Below, one piece after another: positions 9,405-17,513 of a DNA stretch of 64,000 nucleotides. Position 1 is the stretch's first letter, and each line of letters starts with the position of its first letter. The notes beneath the pieces are model-generated. The model was given only the letters and a program-made list of their open reading frames with translations, did not search any database and had not been told where the DNA came from. The stretch is from SZUA-430 sp965227535 (GTDB lineage Bacteria; Pseudomonadota; Alphaproteobacteria; Micropepsales; Micropepsaceae), in the NCBI GenBank assembly GCA_965227535.1, contig OZ245761.1:1302001-1366000 (forward strand). Direction: 5' to 3'. The position numbers and the translations under genes were made by a program.

Positions 9405-10943
9405 ATGACGCGCCGCATGTTTTTCGCCATCATCGCCGCCGCACTCGCGCTAACTCAGGCGCACGCCGCCGACGGCCCGCTCACGCAGACGAACGATCCC
9501 TACTACGTCGACGCCGCCGAACATCTGCGCGAGGTCGCCAAGCGCACGCCCAACACGCGCCGCGCCAAGAACATCATCCTGTTCGTCGGCGACGGTATGG
9601 GCGTCACCACGGTCACGGCCGCGCGCATCTACCAGGGTCAAAAGGCGGGCCGCGACGGCGTGTCGAACAAGCTCGCGTTCGAGTCCCTGCCCTACGCCGC
9701 CTTCTCGCGCACCTATTCGCACGATTCCGAAGTGACGGACTCCGCCCCCTCGGCCAGCGCCATGACCACCGGGGTGAAGTCGCGCAACGGCGTCGTCAAC
9801 GTCGCCTCCTCGGTGGCGGAGAACGATTGCAAAGCAGGCCTCGCCCACCCGGTGACTACGATCGCGGAGATGGCCGAGATGATCGGCATGTCGACGGGCG
9901 CCGTGACCACGACGCGCGTCACCCATGCGACGCCGGCCGCGACCTACGCGCATTCGGCCGGTCGCGACTGGGAAGGCGACGGCGACATGAAGCCCGAAGA
10001 CATTCAGGCCGGTTGCGTCGACATCGCGCGCCAGATGGTCGAGATGCGTTATGGGGACGGCCTCGACGTCGTGATGGGCGGCGGCCGCAGCCGCTTCCTG
10101 CCCGCCGAAGCGACGGATCCGGAATATCCGGACAAGAAGGGGACGCGCAAAGACGGTCGCGACCTGACGAAGAGCTGGGTCGACCGCTACAAAGGTAACG
10201 CCACGTATATCTGGAATCGCCAAGGCTTCGACGCCGTCGACCCGCGCACCGCCAACCACGTTCTGGCGCTCTTCGAATACGACCACATGCAGTTCGAGAT
10301 GGACCGCGCGAAGGACCCCGCAGGCGAACCCTCGCTCGCCGAGATGACGGCGAAGTCGATCGCCATTCTCAAGCGCAATCCGCGCGGCTTCTTCCTGCTC
10401 GTCGAAGGCGGCAAGATCGACCATGCTCACCACGGCGGCAACGCGGCCCGCGCCCTCGACGACGCTGCCGCCATGGACGACGCGGTCGAAGCGGCGCTCG
10501 GCGCCACCAACGCACGAGACACGCTGATCGTCGTGACGGCCGACCACAGCCACGTGCTGACGATGTCAGGCTACCCATCGCGAACGAATCCGATCTTAGG
10601 TCTGGTCGACGACGGCAACGGCAAACCCGCGCTGGCCAAGGACGGCAAACCGTACACGACGCTGAGCTACGCGAACGGCCCCGGCGCAAACGAAAAGGGC
10701 GAACCGCGCGCCGACCTGACCAACGTCGACACGACGGCACCAGACTATCGCCAACAAGCACTGGTCCCAATGCGCAGTGAAACGCACGGCGGCGAAGATG
10801 TTCCAATCTTCGCCTCGGGCCCCTGGGCGCATCTCTTCCAGGGCGTCGTCGATCAAAACTACATCTTCCACGTCATGAACCGCGCCGGCCAAATCAACGC
10901 CCGGGCCGAAGCCGCCATTCGCGCCAAAGGCAAGAGACGCTGA
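9405..10943 (+). CDS. Alkaline phosphatase, PhoA superfamily
   Basis: Periplasmic metal-dependent phosphomonoesterase of 512 residues with a Sec signal peptide (about 1-22, ending AHA). All PhoA-type motifs are visible. The first metal Asp is in LFVGDGMGVT and nucleophile Ser113 in VTDSAPSASA. Other metal ligands sit in THATPAATYAH, LLVEGGKIDHAHHGG, TADHSHV and ETHGGEDV. It releases phosphate from organic esters. No clear PHO box (paired CTGTCAT) was found upstream, so phosphate control is not shown by the sequence. Its stop overlaps the start of the following thioesterase-like gene by one base. Confidence 0.93.
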   Translation: MTRRMFFAIIAAALALTQAHAADGPLTQTNDPYYVDAAEHLREVAKRTPNTRRAKNIILFVGDGMGVTTVTAARIYQGQKAGRDGVSNKLAFESLPYAAFSRTYSHDSEVTDSAPSASAMTTGVKSRNGVVNVASSVAENDCKAGLAHPVTTIAEMAEMIGMSTGAVTTTRVTHATPAATYAHSAGRDWEGDGDMKPEDIQAGCVDIARQMVEMRYGDGLDVVMGGGRSRFLPAEATDPEYPDKKGTRKDGRDLTKSWVDRYKGNATYIWNRQGFDAVDPRTANHVLALFEYDHMQFEMDRAKDPAGEPSLAEMTAKSIAILKRNPRGFFLLVEGGKIDHAHHGGNAARALDDAAAMDDAVEAALGATNARDTLIVVTADHSHVLTMSGYPSRTNPILGLVDDGNGKPALAKDGKPYTTLSYANGPGANEKGEPRADLTNVDTTAPDYRQQALVPMRSETHGGEDVPIFASGPWAHLFQGVVDQNYIFHVMNRAGQINARAEAAIRAKGKRR

Positions 10944-11716
10944 TGGAAGCCGTCTTCAAACTCAAGGGTAACATCGCCGAAACCAGACAATGGGCGGCAG
11001 GCCCGTGGAACGCGAGCCAACAACACGGCTCCGCGCCCTCATCGCTGATCGCTCACACGGTCGAGCAAATGCCGTCGCCACAGCCGATGCGCGTCGCCCG
11101 CTTGACGATCGACCTGATGCGACCGGTCCCAGTTGCGCCGCTCGAGATCAAAACCCAAATCCTGCGCGAAGGCCGCAAGATCCAACTCATCGGCGTCCAG
11201 CTTCTGGCGAACGGCACCGAAGTCGTTCGTGCGACGGTGCTGAAAATCCGCGTCCAAGACATCGACCTGCCCGCCGCCGTCGAAGCCAAACGCGTAACGG
11301 TTCCCTTGCCCCGCGAAGGTGCGCCGCAGGCGATACCGAATGGTACAAACCCGTTCCTCACCGGCCTCTCGATCCAAGAAGCGCGTGGCGGCTTCCGCAT
11401 CCCAGGCCCCGCGGCCGTCTGGTTTCGCGCCAACCGCCCGCTCATCGAAGGCGTCGAGACGTCGCCGCTGATGCGCGCGGTCGTCACCGCAGACTTCTGC
11501 AACGGCACGGCCTCGGTCCTCGACTTCAACAAGTTCACCTTCATCAACGCCGACCTCACGATCAACCTCTCGCGCATGCCCGTCGGCGAATGGATCCTGC
11601 TGGACGCGGAGTCATGGATCGGCGAAAACGGCGCGGGCGTCGCCTTCGCAGGCCTCGCCGACGAACAAGGCTATTTCGGCCGCGCCGTCCAAACCCTCGT
11701 CATCGAACCGAGATGA
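10943..11716 (+). CDS. Acyl-CoA thioesterase-like protein (tandem hotdog)
   Basis: 257 residues with the pattern of TesB-like or 4HBT_3 thioesterases. The N-terminal hotdog contains QHGSAPSSLIAHTVEQ and RLTIDLMRPVPVAPLEIK; the second half carries LIEGVETSPLMRAVVTADF and TINLSRMPVGEWILLDAES. It probably hydrolyses acyl-CoA in the cytosol, substrate unknown. Its ATG overlaps the phosphatase TGA (TGATG), and the next gene starts 7 bases after its stop, so translation is likely coupled through phosphatase, thioesterase and GST. Confidence 0.85.
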   Translation: MEAVFKLKGNIAETRQWAAGPWNASQQHGSAPSSLIAHTVEQMPSPQPMRVARLTIDLMRPVPVAPLEIKTQILREGRKIQLIGVQLLANGTEVVRATVLKIRVQDIDLPAAVEAKRVTVPLPREGAPQAIPNGTNPFLTGLSIQEARGGFRIPGPAAVWFRANRPLIEGVETSPLMRAVVTADFCNGTASVLDFNKFTFINADLTINLSRMPVGEWILLDAESWIGENGAGVAFAGLADEQGYFGRAVQTLVIEPR

Positions 11717-11723
11717 ACCGCTC

Positions 11724-12359
11724 ATGAGCACCAACGCCAAACTCAAGCTCTATCACTGCAAGGGCGCCCGCTCGCTCCGCCCGCTCTGGGCGCTCGAAGA
11801 ACTCGGCCTCGATTACGAACTGCACAACCTCCCCTTCCCCCCGCGCGTGCTGCAGAAGGAATATCTGGCGATCAATCCGCTGGGCACGATCCCGTGTTTC
11901 TTCGACGGCGAAACCCGAATGACGGAATCGCCCGCCATCTGCCACTACCTCGTCGAAAAATTCGCAGCCCAACAAGGCAAGCCCGGCCTTCACGTCCGCA
12001 ACGACGAACCCGACTACGCGCGTTATTTGAATTGGCTCTACTTCAGCGACGCGACGCTCACGTTCCCGCAAACGATCGTCCTGCGCTACACGCGCCTGGA
12101 AAAAGAAGAACGCCGCCTCCCCCAAGCCGCCGCCGACTACCGCGCCTGGTTCTACGGCCGCCTACGCGCCGTCGACGCCGTCGTGAAGGACCAGGAGTAT
12201 CTCGTCGCGAACCGCTTCACCGCCGCCGACATTGCCATCGGCTACGCCCTCTATCTGGCAACCCAAGTCGGCATCGACCAGGACTTCCCACCCGCCGTCC
12301 GTGCTTACCTCGACCGCGTCACCGCCCGCGAAGCCTTCCAGCGCGCCAACGCGAAGTAA
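11724..12359 (+). CDS. Glutathione S-transferase family protein
   Basis: 211 residues with a thioredoxin-fold N-terminal domain (LKLYHCKGARSLRPLWALEE, then NPLGTIPCFFDGE and the TESPAICHYL glutathione-gamma-glutamyl motif) and an all-helical C-terminal domain with FTAADIAIGYAL, the N-capping box. Ser15 in the ARSLRP segment is the likely glutathione-activating residue, as in beta/theta-like GSTs. The stop codon ends at 12359 and the convergent hydrolase ends at 12360, with no gap. Third gene of the phosphatase operon. Confidence 0.88.
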   Translation: MSTNAKLKLYHCKGARSLRPLWALEELGLDYELHNLPFPPRVLQKEYLAINPLGTIPCFFDGETRMTESPAICHYLVEKFAAQQGKPGLHVRNDEPDYARYLNWLYFSDATLTFPQTIVLRYTRLEKEERRLPQAAADYRAWFYGRLRAVDAVVKDQEYLVANRFTAADIAIGYALYLATQVGIDQDFPPAVRAYLDRVTAREAFQRANAK

Positions 12360-13145
12360 TCAGGGCGCCCCACGCACGACGCGAAGCACTGCCACCGCAA
12401 TCTGTTCCGGCTGCTCTGGCAGCATCGCGTGACCGGCGCCGCTGATATCGACGATCCTTACGCGGTCGCCGAGACGCCGCGCCAAGTCGTCGGCGTTCTC
12501 GCGCGCCGCGATCGCATCATCGCTCGCCTGCAGAACAGTGAGCGCCTTGCCGCCCGCCTCCCACCAATCCTCGACATTCGTCGCCCGCACCGCCGCCGAT
12601 TGCGCCAGCGCAACCTCCGGCCACCACCCGTCCAGCCAAACGGAAGGATCGTTCCCCGGCGCAAAGAACGCCGTCGACAAGTGCGAGAGCCGCTCTTGGC
12701 GCGACAAGCCCGGAGCCATCGACCCACGCATAGCCGCGACAATCTCCTCGCGGATCGGCACGAGCCCGCCCGCCGCGATCAGCACCAGCTCCTGCACCAA
12801 ATGCGGATGATCTGTGGCGACAGTCCGCGCGACGCGATTGCCGTAAGCATGCCCGATCAACACCACCGGCCCGCTCGAAAGCTCACGGATCACCGCCGCA
12901 ACATCGCCGGCGAAGTCGTGCAGAGTCTTGCCCCCGAGCGGCCCACTGCTGCCGCCGATGCCGCGCGGTTCCGGCAACAGCACCCGATAGCCTTGCACGG
13001 CAACACGCGTCGCCAGCGCGTCGAAGTCCGTACTGCCGCGTCCCAACGAGGGCAGCATCACGACGTCGCGCTCACCCCACTTGCCGACGACGCGCACCTT
13101 CACGCGCGCATCGCCGTGCGTCACCCAATGCTCGGCAGACTCCAT
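12360..13145 (-). CDS. Alpha/beta-hydrolase-fold protein lacking the nucleophile serine
   Basis: 261 residues of typical alpha/beta-hydrolase fold. MLPSLGRGSTDFDAL is the oxyanion region, RVLLPEPRGIGGSSG follows, then the nucleophile-elbow strand and C-terminal VDISGAGHAMLPEQP with the catalytic-position His. The nucleophile elbow reads GHAYGN, so position 100 is Ala where Ser, Cys or Asp is expected. By family knowledge this should abolish ester hydrolysis; the protein may be a non-catalytic or lyase-type member. It follows the PLP enzyme on the same strand by three bases and is probably co-transcribed with it. Confidence 0.85.
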   Translation of the reverse strand: MESAEHWVTHGDARVKVRVVGKWGERDVVMLPSLGRGSTDFDALATRVAVQGYRVLLPEPRGIGGSSGPLGGKTLHDFAGDVAAVIRELSSGPVVLIGHAYGNRVARTVATDHPHLVQELVLIAAGGLVPIREEIVAAMRGSMAPGLSRQERLSHLSTAFFAPGNDPSVWLDGWWPEVALAQSAAVRATNVEDWWEAGGKALTVLQASDDAIAARENADDLARRLGDRVRIVDISGAGHAMLPEQPEQIAVAVLRVVRGAP

Positions 13146-13148
13146 ACG

Positions 13149-14423
13149 TCAGCCCAAAGCCTGCTTCAAATCGGCGACAAGATCTTCCGGATGCTCGACG
13201 CCGATCGAGATGCGGATCAAGCCATCCGGAATGCCCAGCCGCGCGCGATCGGCCGCGGAGAAGCTCGAATGCATCGTCGTCGCCGGATGGCAGGCGAGGC
13301 TCTCTGTACCACCCAAGCTGACTGCGAGCTTCACGATCTGCAAACTGTCGAGCAAACGGAACGCCTCATCCTTGCCGCCCTTGACGACAAAGCTGAACGT
13401 CGATCCCGCACCAGAACATTGCTTGTCGAAGATCACACGCTGCGGATCACTCTTGGGCAGCAGGCTCGGGAAATTCACCGCCTCGATCTTCGGATGCGTC
13501 TTCAAAAACTCGGCGACCGCACGCGCATTATCCGCCGCTCTATTCATGCGCAGCCCCAGCGTCTCCAGCGACCGCGTCACCATCCAGCACGAATTCGGAT
13601 CGAGTTGGCACCCGAACCAGCCGCGCAACGTGCGCAACGGCGCCAGCGCCGCATCGCTCCCGGTCACCGCACCGGCCACCAAATCACTGTGCCCCGCGAC
13701 ATACTTCGTCAGCGAATAGATGTTCATATCCGCGCCATGCTTCAGCGGATTTTGAAACACCGGCCCCAGCAGCGTGTTGTCGACGGCAAGGATCGGCTTC
13801 TTCCCCGACTTCTCGCCGATCTCCTTCGCCACCTGCGCCAGCGCCGCGATATCGCAAAGCAGACTCGACGGATTGGCCGGCGTCTCGGCCAAGATCATTT
13901 TCAACGTCCGAGGATCAACCTTCTCCAGAGAAGCGCGGATCGCGCCGATCGACGTTGCATCTTCGATCGCAACCCACGTCACGCCGAACTCACCCAAGAA
14001 CTTCTCGATCACCGACGCCGTCGCACCGTAAAGCGGCTTGGTGAAAGCCACGCAATCGCCGGGCCGCAGATAGCCGAGCAACGTCGTCGTGATCGCGGCC
14101 ATGCCGGACGAGAAGACGAGCGAATCCTCCGCATCGTCGATCAGCGCCAACCGGTCCTCCAACATCTCCAAATTCGGATTGTTGTAACGCGAATAGACAA
14201 GCCCGCCCGACTGCCCCTCCGGCGCCGCACGGCGATTGCCGATCACGTCGAACAGAATCTTCCCCTCCTCCGCGCTCCGGAACACGAAGGTCGAAGTCAA
14301 AAAGATCGGCGGCTTGATCGCGCCTTCCGACAGCATCGGGTCGTAACCATAAGACAGCATCTGCGTCTCGGGATGCAGCGGCCGGCCGGCAATCGTGCGC
14401 TTGTGATAGCGGGTGGTTTTCAT
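13149..14423 (-). CDS. Cystathionine gamma-synthase / Cys-Met metabolism PLP enzyme
   Basis: 424-residue member of the Cys/Met metabolism PLP-dependent family (gamma-synthase, gamma-lyase and O-acetylhomoserine sulfhydrylase group). YSRYNNPN and FSSGMAAI bind the cofactor, VDNTLLGP carries the PLP-pyridine Asp, and NIYSLTKYVAGHSDL contains the Schiff-base lysine. The exact reaction cannot be assigned from motifs. The start ATG at 14423 (MKTTRYHKRT) is preferred over the upstream 14453 start because homology begins there. No SAM riboswitch was recognised in the leader. Overlapping antisense reading frames in this region are GC artefacts. Confidence 0.9.
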   Translation of the reverse strand: MKTTRYHKRTIAGRPLHPETQMLSYGYDPMLSEGAIKPPIFLTSTFVFRSAEEGKILFDVIGNRRAAPEGQSGGLVYSRYNNPNLEMLEDRLALIDDAEDSLVFSSGMAAITTTLLGYLRPGDCVAFTKPLYGATASVIEKFLGEFGVTWVAIEDATSIGAIRASLEKVDPRTLKMILAETPANPSSLLCDIAALAQVAKEIGEKSGKKPILAVDNTLLGPVFQNPLKHGADMNIYSLTKYVAGHSDLVAGAVTGSDAALAPLRTLRGWFGCQLDPNSCWMVTRSLETLGLRMNRAADNARAVAEFLKTHPKIEAVNFPSLLPKSDPQRVIFDKQCSGAGSTFSFVVKGGKDEAFRLLDSLQIVKLAVSLGGTESLACHPATTMHSSFSAADRARLGIPDGLIRISIGVEHPEDLVADLKQALG

Positions 14424-14578
14424 GAGAACGCGGATCCTTGTGAGAGCGCGCACCGAGTCGCCGGGCGCGAGATTGCCCCAATTCTAGCCCCGCCCACGCA
14501 CGGAAGCGCTTTCAATTTCGCACCGTTTTCCGCAATCTTAGGTCAGCATCCGGGCCGAACCCGTTCGCGAGGCATCAT

Positions 14579-15415
14579 ATGAAGGCGAACCTGTACCCGA
14601 CCGCGCACTCCTTCGCGCACGAGCGACGCTATGGCTTCGAGTTCGCAGGCGCACGCGACCTGCCCGAAACCCGGGGCGACCACACAGCCCTCATGCGCGA
14701 CGGCTACGTGATCATAGAACGCCTGCTCGACGCACAAACCTGCGACGCCATCCGTACCGAATGCACGCGCTTGCTCGGCGCACCCGGCCGGAACCAATTC
14801 GAAGGCTTCAAGACGCAACGCCTCTACAACGTCCTCGCCAAGACGCGCGTCTTCGACGACTTGATAGACCACCCGAGATTGCTGGCGCTGCTCGACCACC
14901 TGTTCGAACCGAACTACCTGCTAAGCCAAGCCCAGGCGATCAACATCACGCCCGGCGAAGAGGCGCAGCAACTCCACTTCGACGACAGCTTCTACAAAAT
15001 CCCGCGCCCGCGCCCCGCACTCGCCGCATCGGTGATCTGGGCCATCGACGACTTCACATCCGAAAACGGCGCAACGGACATCGTCCCCGGCAGCCACACC
15101 TGGGACGCCCAGACGCTTCCGACGCGCGAACAAACAATCCCGTGCGTCATGCCCGCCGGTTCGATGGTGGTTTTCCTGGGCACACTCTGGCACGGCGGCG
15201 GCACCAACCGCACAACCCGCAACCGCCTAGCCTTCACAAACCAATACTGCGCCCCCTGGCTGCGCACCCAAGAAAACTACTTCCTCGAAGTCCCCCGCGA
15301 AACGACGCGCAAGCTGCGCCCGACGATCCAAAGCCTAATGGGCTACAGCGTCTATCCACCCTTCATGGGCATGGTGGACTCGATGCACCCGAAGCGCGTG
15401 TTGGACGCAGATTAA
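14579..15415 (+). CDS. Phytanoyl-CoA dioxygenase (PhyH) family protein, copy 1
   Basis: 278 residues, Fe(II)/2-oxoglutarate-dependent oxygenase fold. Metal ligands are seen in LHFDDSF (His-x-Asp) and in LWHGGGTNRT (distal His). The 2-oxoglutarate-binding Arg is probably the one in TTRNRLAFTNQY. Members hydroxylate lipids or small metabolites; the substrate here is unknown. The start ATG at 14579 is preceded by GCGAGG. It faces a second PhyH gene (15643-16446), the pair being separated by an inverted-repeat element. The two proteins share the layout HFDD/HADD, NGAT, PGSH and HGGG but are clearly diverged. Confidence 0.88.
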   Translation: MKANLYPTAHSFAHERRYGFEFAGARDLPETRGDHTALMRDGYVIIERLLDAQTCDAIRTECTRLLGAPGRNQFEGFKTQRLYNVLAKTRVFDDLIDHPRLLALLDHLFEPNYLLSQAQAINITPGEEAQQLHFDDSFYKIPRPRPALAASVIWAIDDFTSENGATDIVPGSHTWDAQTLPTREQTIPCVMPAGSMVVFLGTLWHGGGTNRTTRNRLAFTNQYCAPWLRTQENYFLEVPRETTRKLRPTIQSLMGYSVYPPFMGMVDSMHPKRVLDAD

Positions 15416-15420
15416 TGGAT

Positions 15421-15576
15421 CGTCATGGCCGGGCTTGACCCGGCCACCCAGTGCGCGCACGTCTGTGCGCGCGGGAAACGCGACGGCATCGCTAATCAAA
15501 TCGCGGCTTTCCAGAGAGTCTCTAGGCCGCGCCGACGCGCGGCCACTGGGTGGCCGGCTCAAGGCCGGCCATGACG
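15421..15576. repeat. 156-bp inverted-repeat element (MITE-like intergenic palindrome)
   Basis: Left arm at 15421-15453 and right arm at 15544-15576 are 33-base inverted repeats with two mismatches; the arms begin CGTCATGGCCGG and end ACCCAGTG. The core between them (15454-15543) has no coding sign. Just beyond, 15615-15635 carries a degenerate extra half-copy (GGTCAAGCCC then ATGACG). The arm sequence resembles the short GTCATGGCCGGGCTTG... palindromes widespread in alphaproteobacterial intergenic regions. It sits between two converging PhyH genes, where it may also serve as a bidirectional terminator. Confidence 0.75.
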
Positions 15577-15642
15577 GGTAAGGGAGCGCGAGCGCGGACC
15601 GGACAGCCGTGCGGTCAAGCCCTGCTATGACGATGATTGCGC

Positions 15643-16446
15643 TTAAGTCTGCTCCCAAATCGAGCGAAACCCATCCGGCGAACCCAACATCTGCGCCGGG
15701 CTCTTCTTGTCGATGTGCCCGATCAAGCCGCGATAGACGCCGTACCCCACCAACTCCTGCAGGCGCGGCGAGAACGTCTTCACCAGATCCGGCTTCAACC
15801 CCAACTGCTGGTTCTCCTGCTGCCGAACAAATCCCGCGCAGTAATTCATCGCAATTCCGGTCCGCCGCTTATCCGTCTTGTTCGCGCCGCCGCCGTGCCA
15901 CAGCGAGCCGTCCCAGATCAACACGCTGCCCTTCTTCATCTCGCCGGGCACGCTGTCATAGGTGCCGCCATAGACGGGATTGTCCTTCAGGTGCGAACCC
16001 GGCACCAACCGCGTCGCGCCATTCGCTTCCGTGAAATCGGTCAGCGCCCACATCGAATTACAGACGATCGGAATGTGCGGCTTGGCGAGAGGGATCACCA
16101 TGTCGTCGGCATGGATAGGCTGCGCAATCTCCCCCGGATCGATCGCAATCGACGACAGCGATGAGATCAAACAACCGGGGTCGAGGATCTCCTCAACCAC
16201 CGGCAGAACATTCGCATGCACCGGCACATCGGTGAACGGTGCGCCATACGCAAGCAGGTTGTAGATCCGAACGGTCTTGTGTCCCTCAAACCCGTTCATC
16301 GCAGGCTTTGCGTCCAAATCCCGCTCCAACCGCAGGAGCGCCGCGTTCAGCGCATCCACCAGTTCAGGCGCAATCGCGTTCTCGACGATAGTAAAGCCGT
16401 CGCGCCGGACGCGCTCCACATGGGCCTGCCGCTCTGCGTTATTCAT
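15643..16446 (-). CDS. Phytanoyl-CoA dioxygenase (PhyH) family protein, copy 2
   Basis: 267 residues, Fe(II)/2-oxoglutarate oxygenase fold. Metal ligands are in QPIHADDMV (His-x-Asp) and SLWHGGGANKT (distal His); the Arg in DKRRTGIAMNY is the probable 2-oxoglutarate anchor. NGATRLVPGSH is the family-typical stretch before the distal His. Starts at ATG 16446 (MNNAERQAHV). Substrate unknown. It converges on PhyH copy 1 and is divergent from the MBL-fold gene, whose start is 72 bases away. Confidence 0.88.
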   Translation of the reverse strand: MNNAERQAHVERVRRDGFTIVENAIAPELVDALNAALLRLERDLDAKPAMNGFEGHKTVRIYNLLAYGAPFTDVPVHANVLPVVEEILDPGCLISSLSSIAIDPGEIAQPIHADDMVIPLAKPHIPIVCNSMWALTDFTEANGATRLVPGSHLKDNPVYGGTYDSVPGEMKKGSVLIWDGSLWHGGGANKTDKRRTGIAMNYCAGFVRQQENQQLGLKPDLVKTFSPRLQELVGYGVYRGLIGHIDKKSPAQMLGSPDGFRSIWEQT

Positions 16447-16517
16447 ATCGAAAGTCTCTAGGCAACCGCGCCGCCCCCAGTCTAGCCTGCCGCCACAACA
16501 CTTGGGGAGAGGGCAAC

Positions 16518-17426
16518 ATGGCCTGGTTACGCTGGCTGATCTATTTCGTCATCGGCTTGGCCGTCGTCGCGGCCGGTGCCTACTACTGGCTCTTCATCGA
16601 CGCCCGCGTCCCGGCCGGCAACTACAGCATCGACATCGCCGAAGTCCGCAAACTCGCCGACACCGTTCCGGGCGACAAGCCGACCGAAATCCGCGCCGAG
16701 CAAATGTTCGCCTTCACCTTCCCGCACGCCGCGATGGTCACCGGCACGGGCTGGGAAGACATGGACGTGCCCGTCTATTCGTATCAAGTCGCCTACGCCG
16801 ACCGCGCCGTCGTCGTCGACACCGGCGTCGACGAACCCGGCAGCAAGGACAATCCGAAGTTCGACGACGCCGCCTACGCGCGCATGCAAACGGCGATGCT
16901 CACCGCAGCGAACATCGTCATCACGCACGAACATCCCGATCACATCGGCGGCCTCGTCGCCAGCCCGAACATCGCGGCCGTGCTCAGCCACACACAGCTG
17001 ACCAAGGAACAAGTCGACAATCCCGCGCGCATGGCCGGCCTGAAATTCCCGCCGGGCGCGCTCGATAATTATCAGCCGCTGATCTACGACCGCTATCACG
17101 CCCTCGCGCCCGGCATCGTGCTGATCAAAGCACCGGGCCACACACCCGGCAGCCAACTCGTCTACGTCAAACTGGCCGACGGCCGCGAAGTGCTGTTCCT
17201 CGGCGACGTCGCCTGGCGCATCGAAAGCGTCGAACGCGTCGCCCCCCGCGCCCGCTACGTCTCCGACTTCTACCTGAAGGAAGATCGCGAGGCGGTCATC
17301 CTCGAACTCGCCGAGTTCAAACGCCTGCGCGACACCGAACCCAGCCTCATCATGATCGCCGGCCACGATGGCGAACAGATGGCCGAGCTGATCAAGACCG
17401 GCGTCGTGACCATGGGCTTCAAATAG
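16518..17426 (+). CDS. Membrane-anchored MBL-fold metallohydrolase
   Basis: 302 residues. The first 27 residues form an uncleaved signal anchor. The metallo-beta-lactamase fold then shows the di-metal motif THEHPDHIGG, a third ligand in APGHTPGSQLVYV, an Asp ligand in VLFLGDVAW and a terminal His in IAGHDGEQM. All expected ligands are present, so it is likely an active hydrolase (lactonase-, glyoxalase- or phosphodiesterase-like), substrate unknown. ATG 16518 has GGGGAGAGGG upstream, an excellent ribosome binding site. It ends 45 bases before the dyad that precedes the next operon. Confidence 0.87.
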   Translation: MAWLRWLIYFVIGLAVVAAGAYYWLFIDARVPAGNYSIDIAEVRKLADTVPGDKPTEIRAEQMFAFTFPHAAMVTGTGWEDMDVPVYSYQVAYADRAVVVDTGVDEPGSKDNPKFDDAAYARMQTAMLTAANIVITHEHPDHIGGLVASPNIAAVLSHTQLTKEQVDNPARMAGLKFPPGALDNYQPLIYDRYHALAPGIVLIKAPGHTPGSQLVYVKLADGREVLFLGDVAWRIESVERVAPRARYVSDFYLKEDREAVILELAEFKRLRDTEPSLIMIAGHDGEQMAELIKTGVVTMGFK

Positions 17427-17470
17427 CCTTTCGCTGCGGCGCACAAAGCGGGGCTTGTCACCCCGGCAAT

Positions 17471-17495
17471 ATAGTGGCATTAACAGTGCCACTAT
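17471..17495. promoter_or_regulatory. Perfect 9-bp inverted repeat, putative operator or leader hairpin
   Basis: ATAGTGGCA (17471-17479) and TGCCACTAT (17487-17495) are perfect inverted repeats with a 7-base AT-rich spacer, ending 18 bases before the GTG of the first gene of the 17.5-22.3 kb operon. Size and symmetry suit a dimeric repressor or activator; the position also allows a 5'UTR hairpin acting on translation. The cognate regulator is unknown. Confidence 0.6.
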
Positions 17496-17513
17496 CTCAC
17501 AACCGGCAAAGCC

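Noticed and set aside
14424..14578. SAM-type riboswitch upstream of the Cys/Met PLP gene
   Set aside because: No SAM-II or SAM/SAH core was seen in the minus-strand leader.
12429..14582. 717-codon open frame on the plus strand, antisense to the hydrolase and PLP enzyme genes
   Set aside because: Highly Arg/His-rich translation with no motif, while the opposite strand has two clear enzymes; typical of GC-rich antisense frames.
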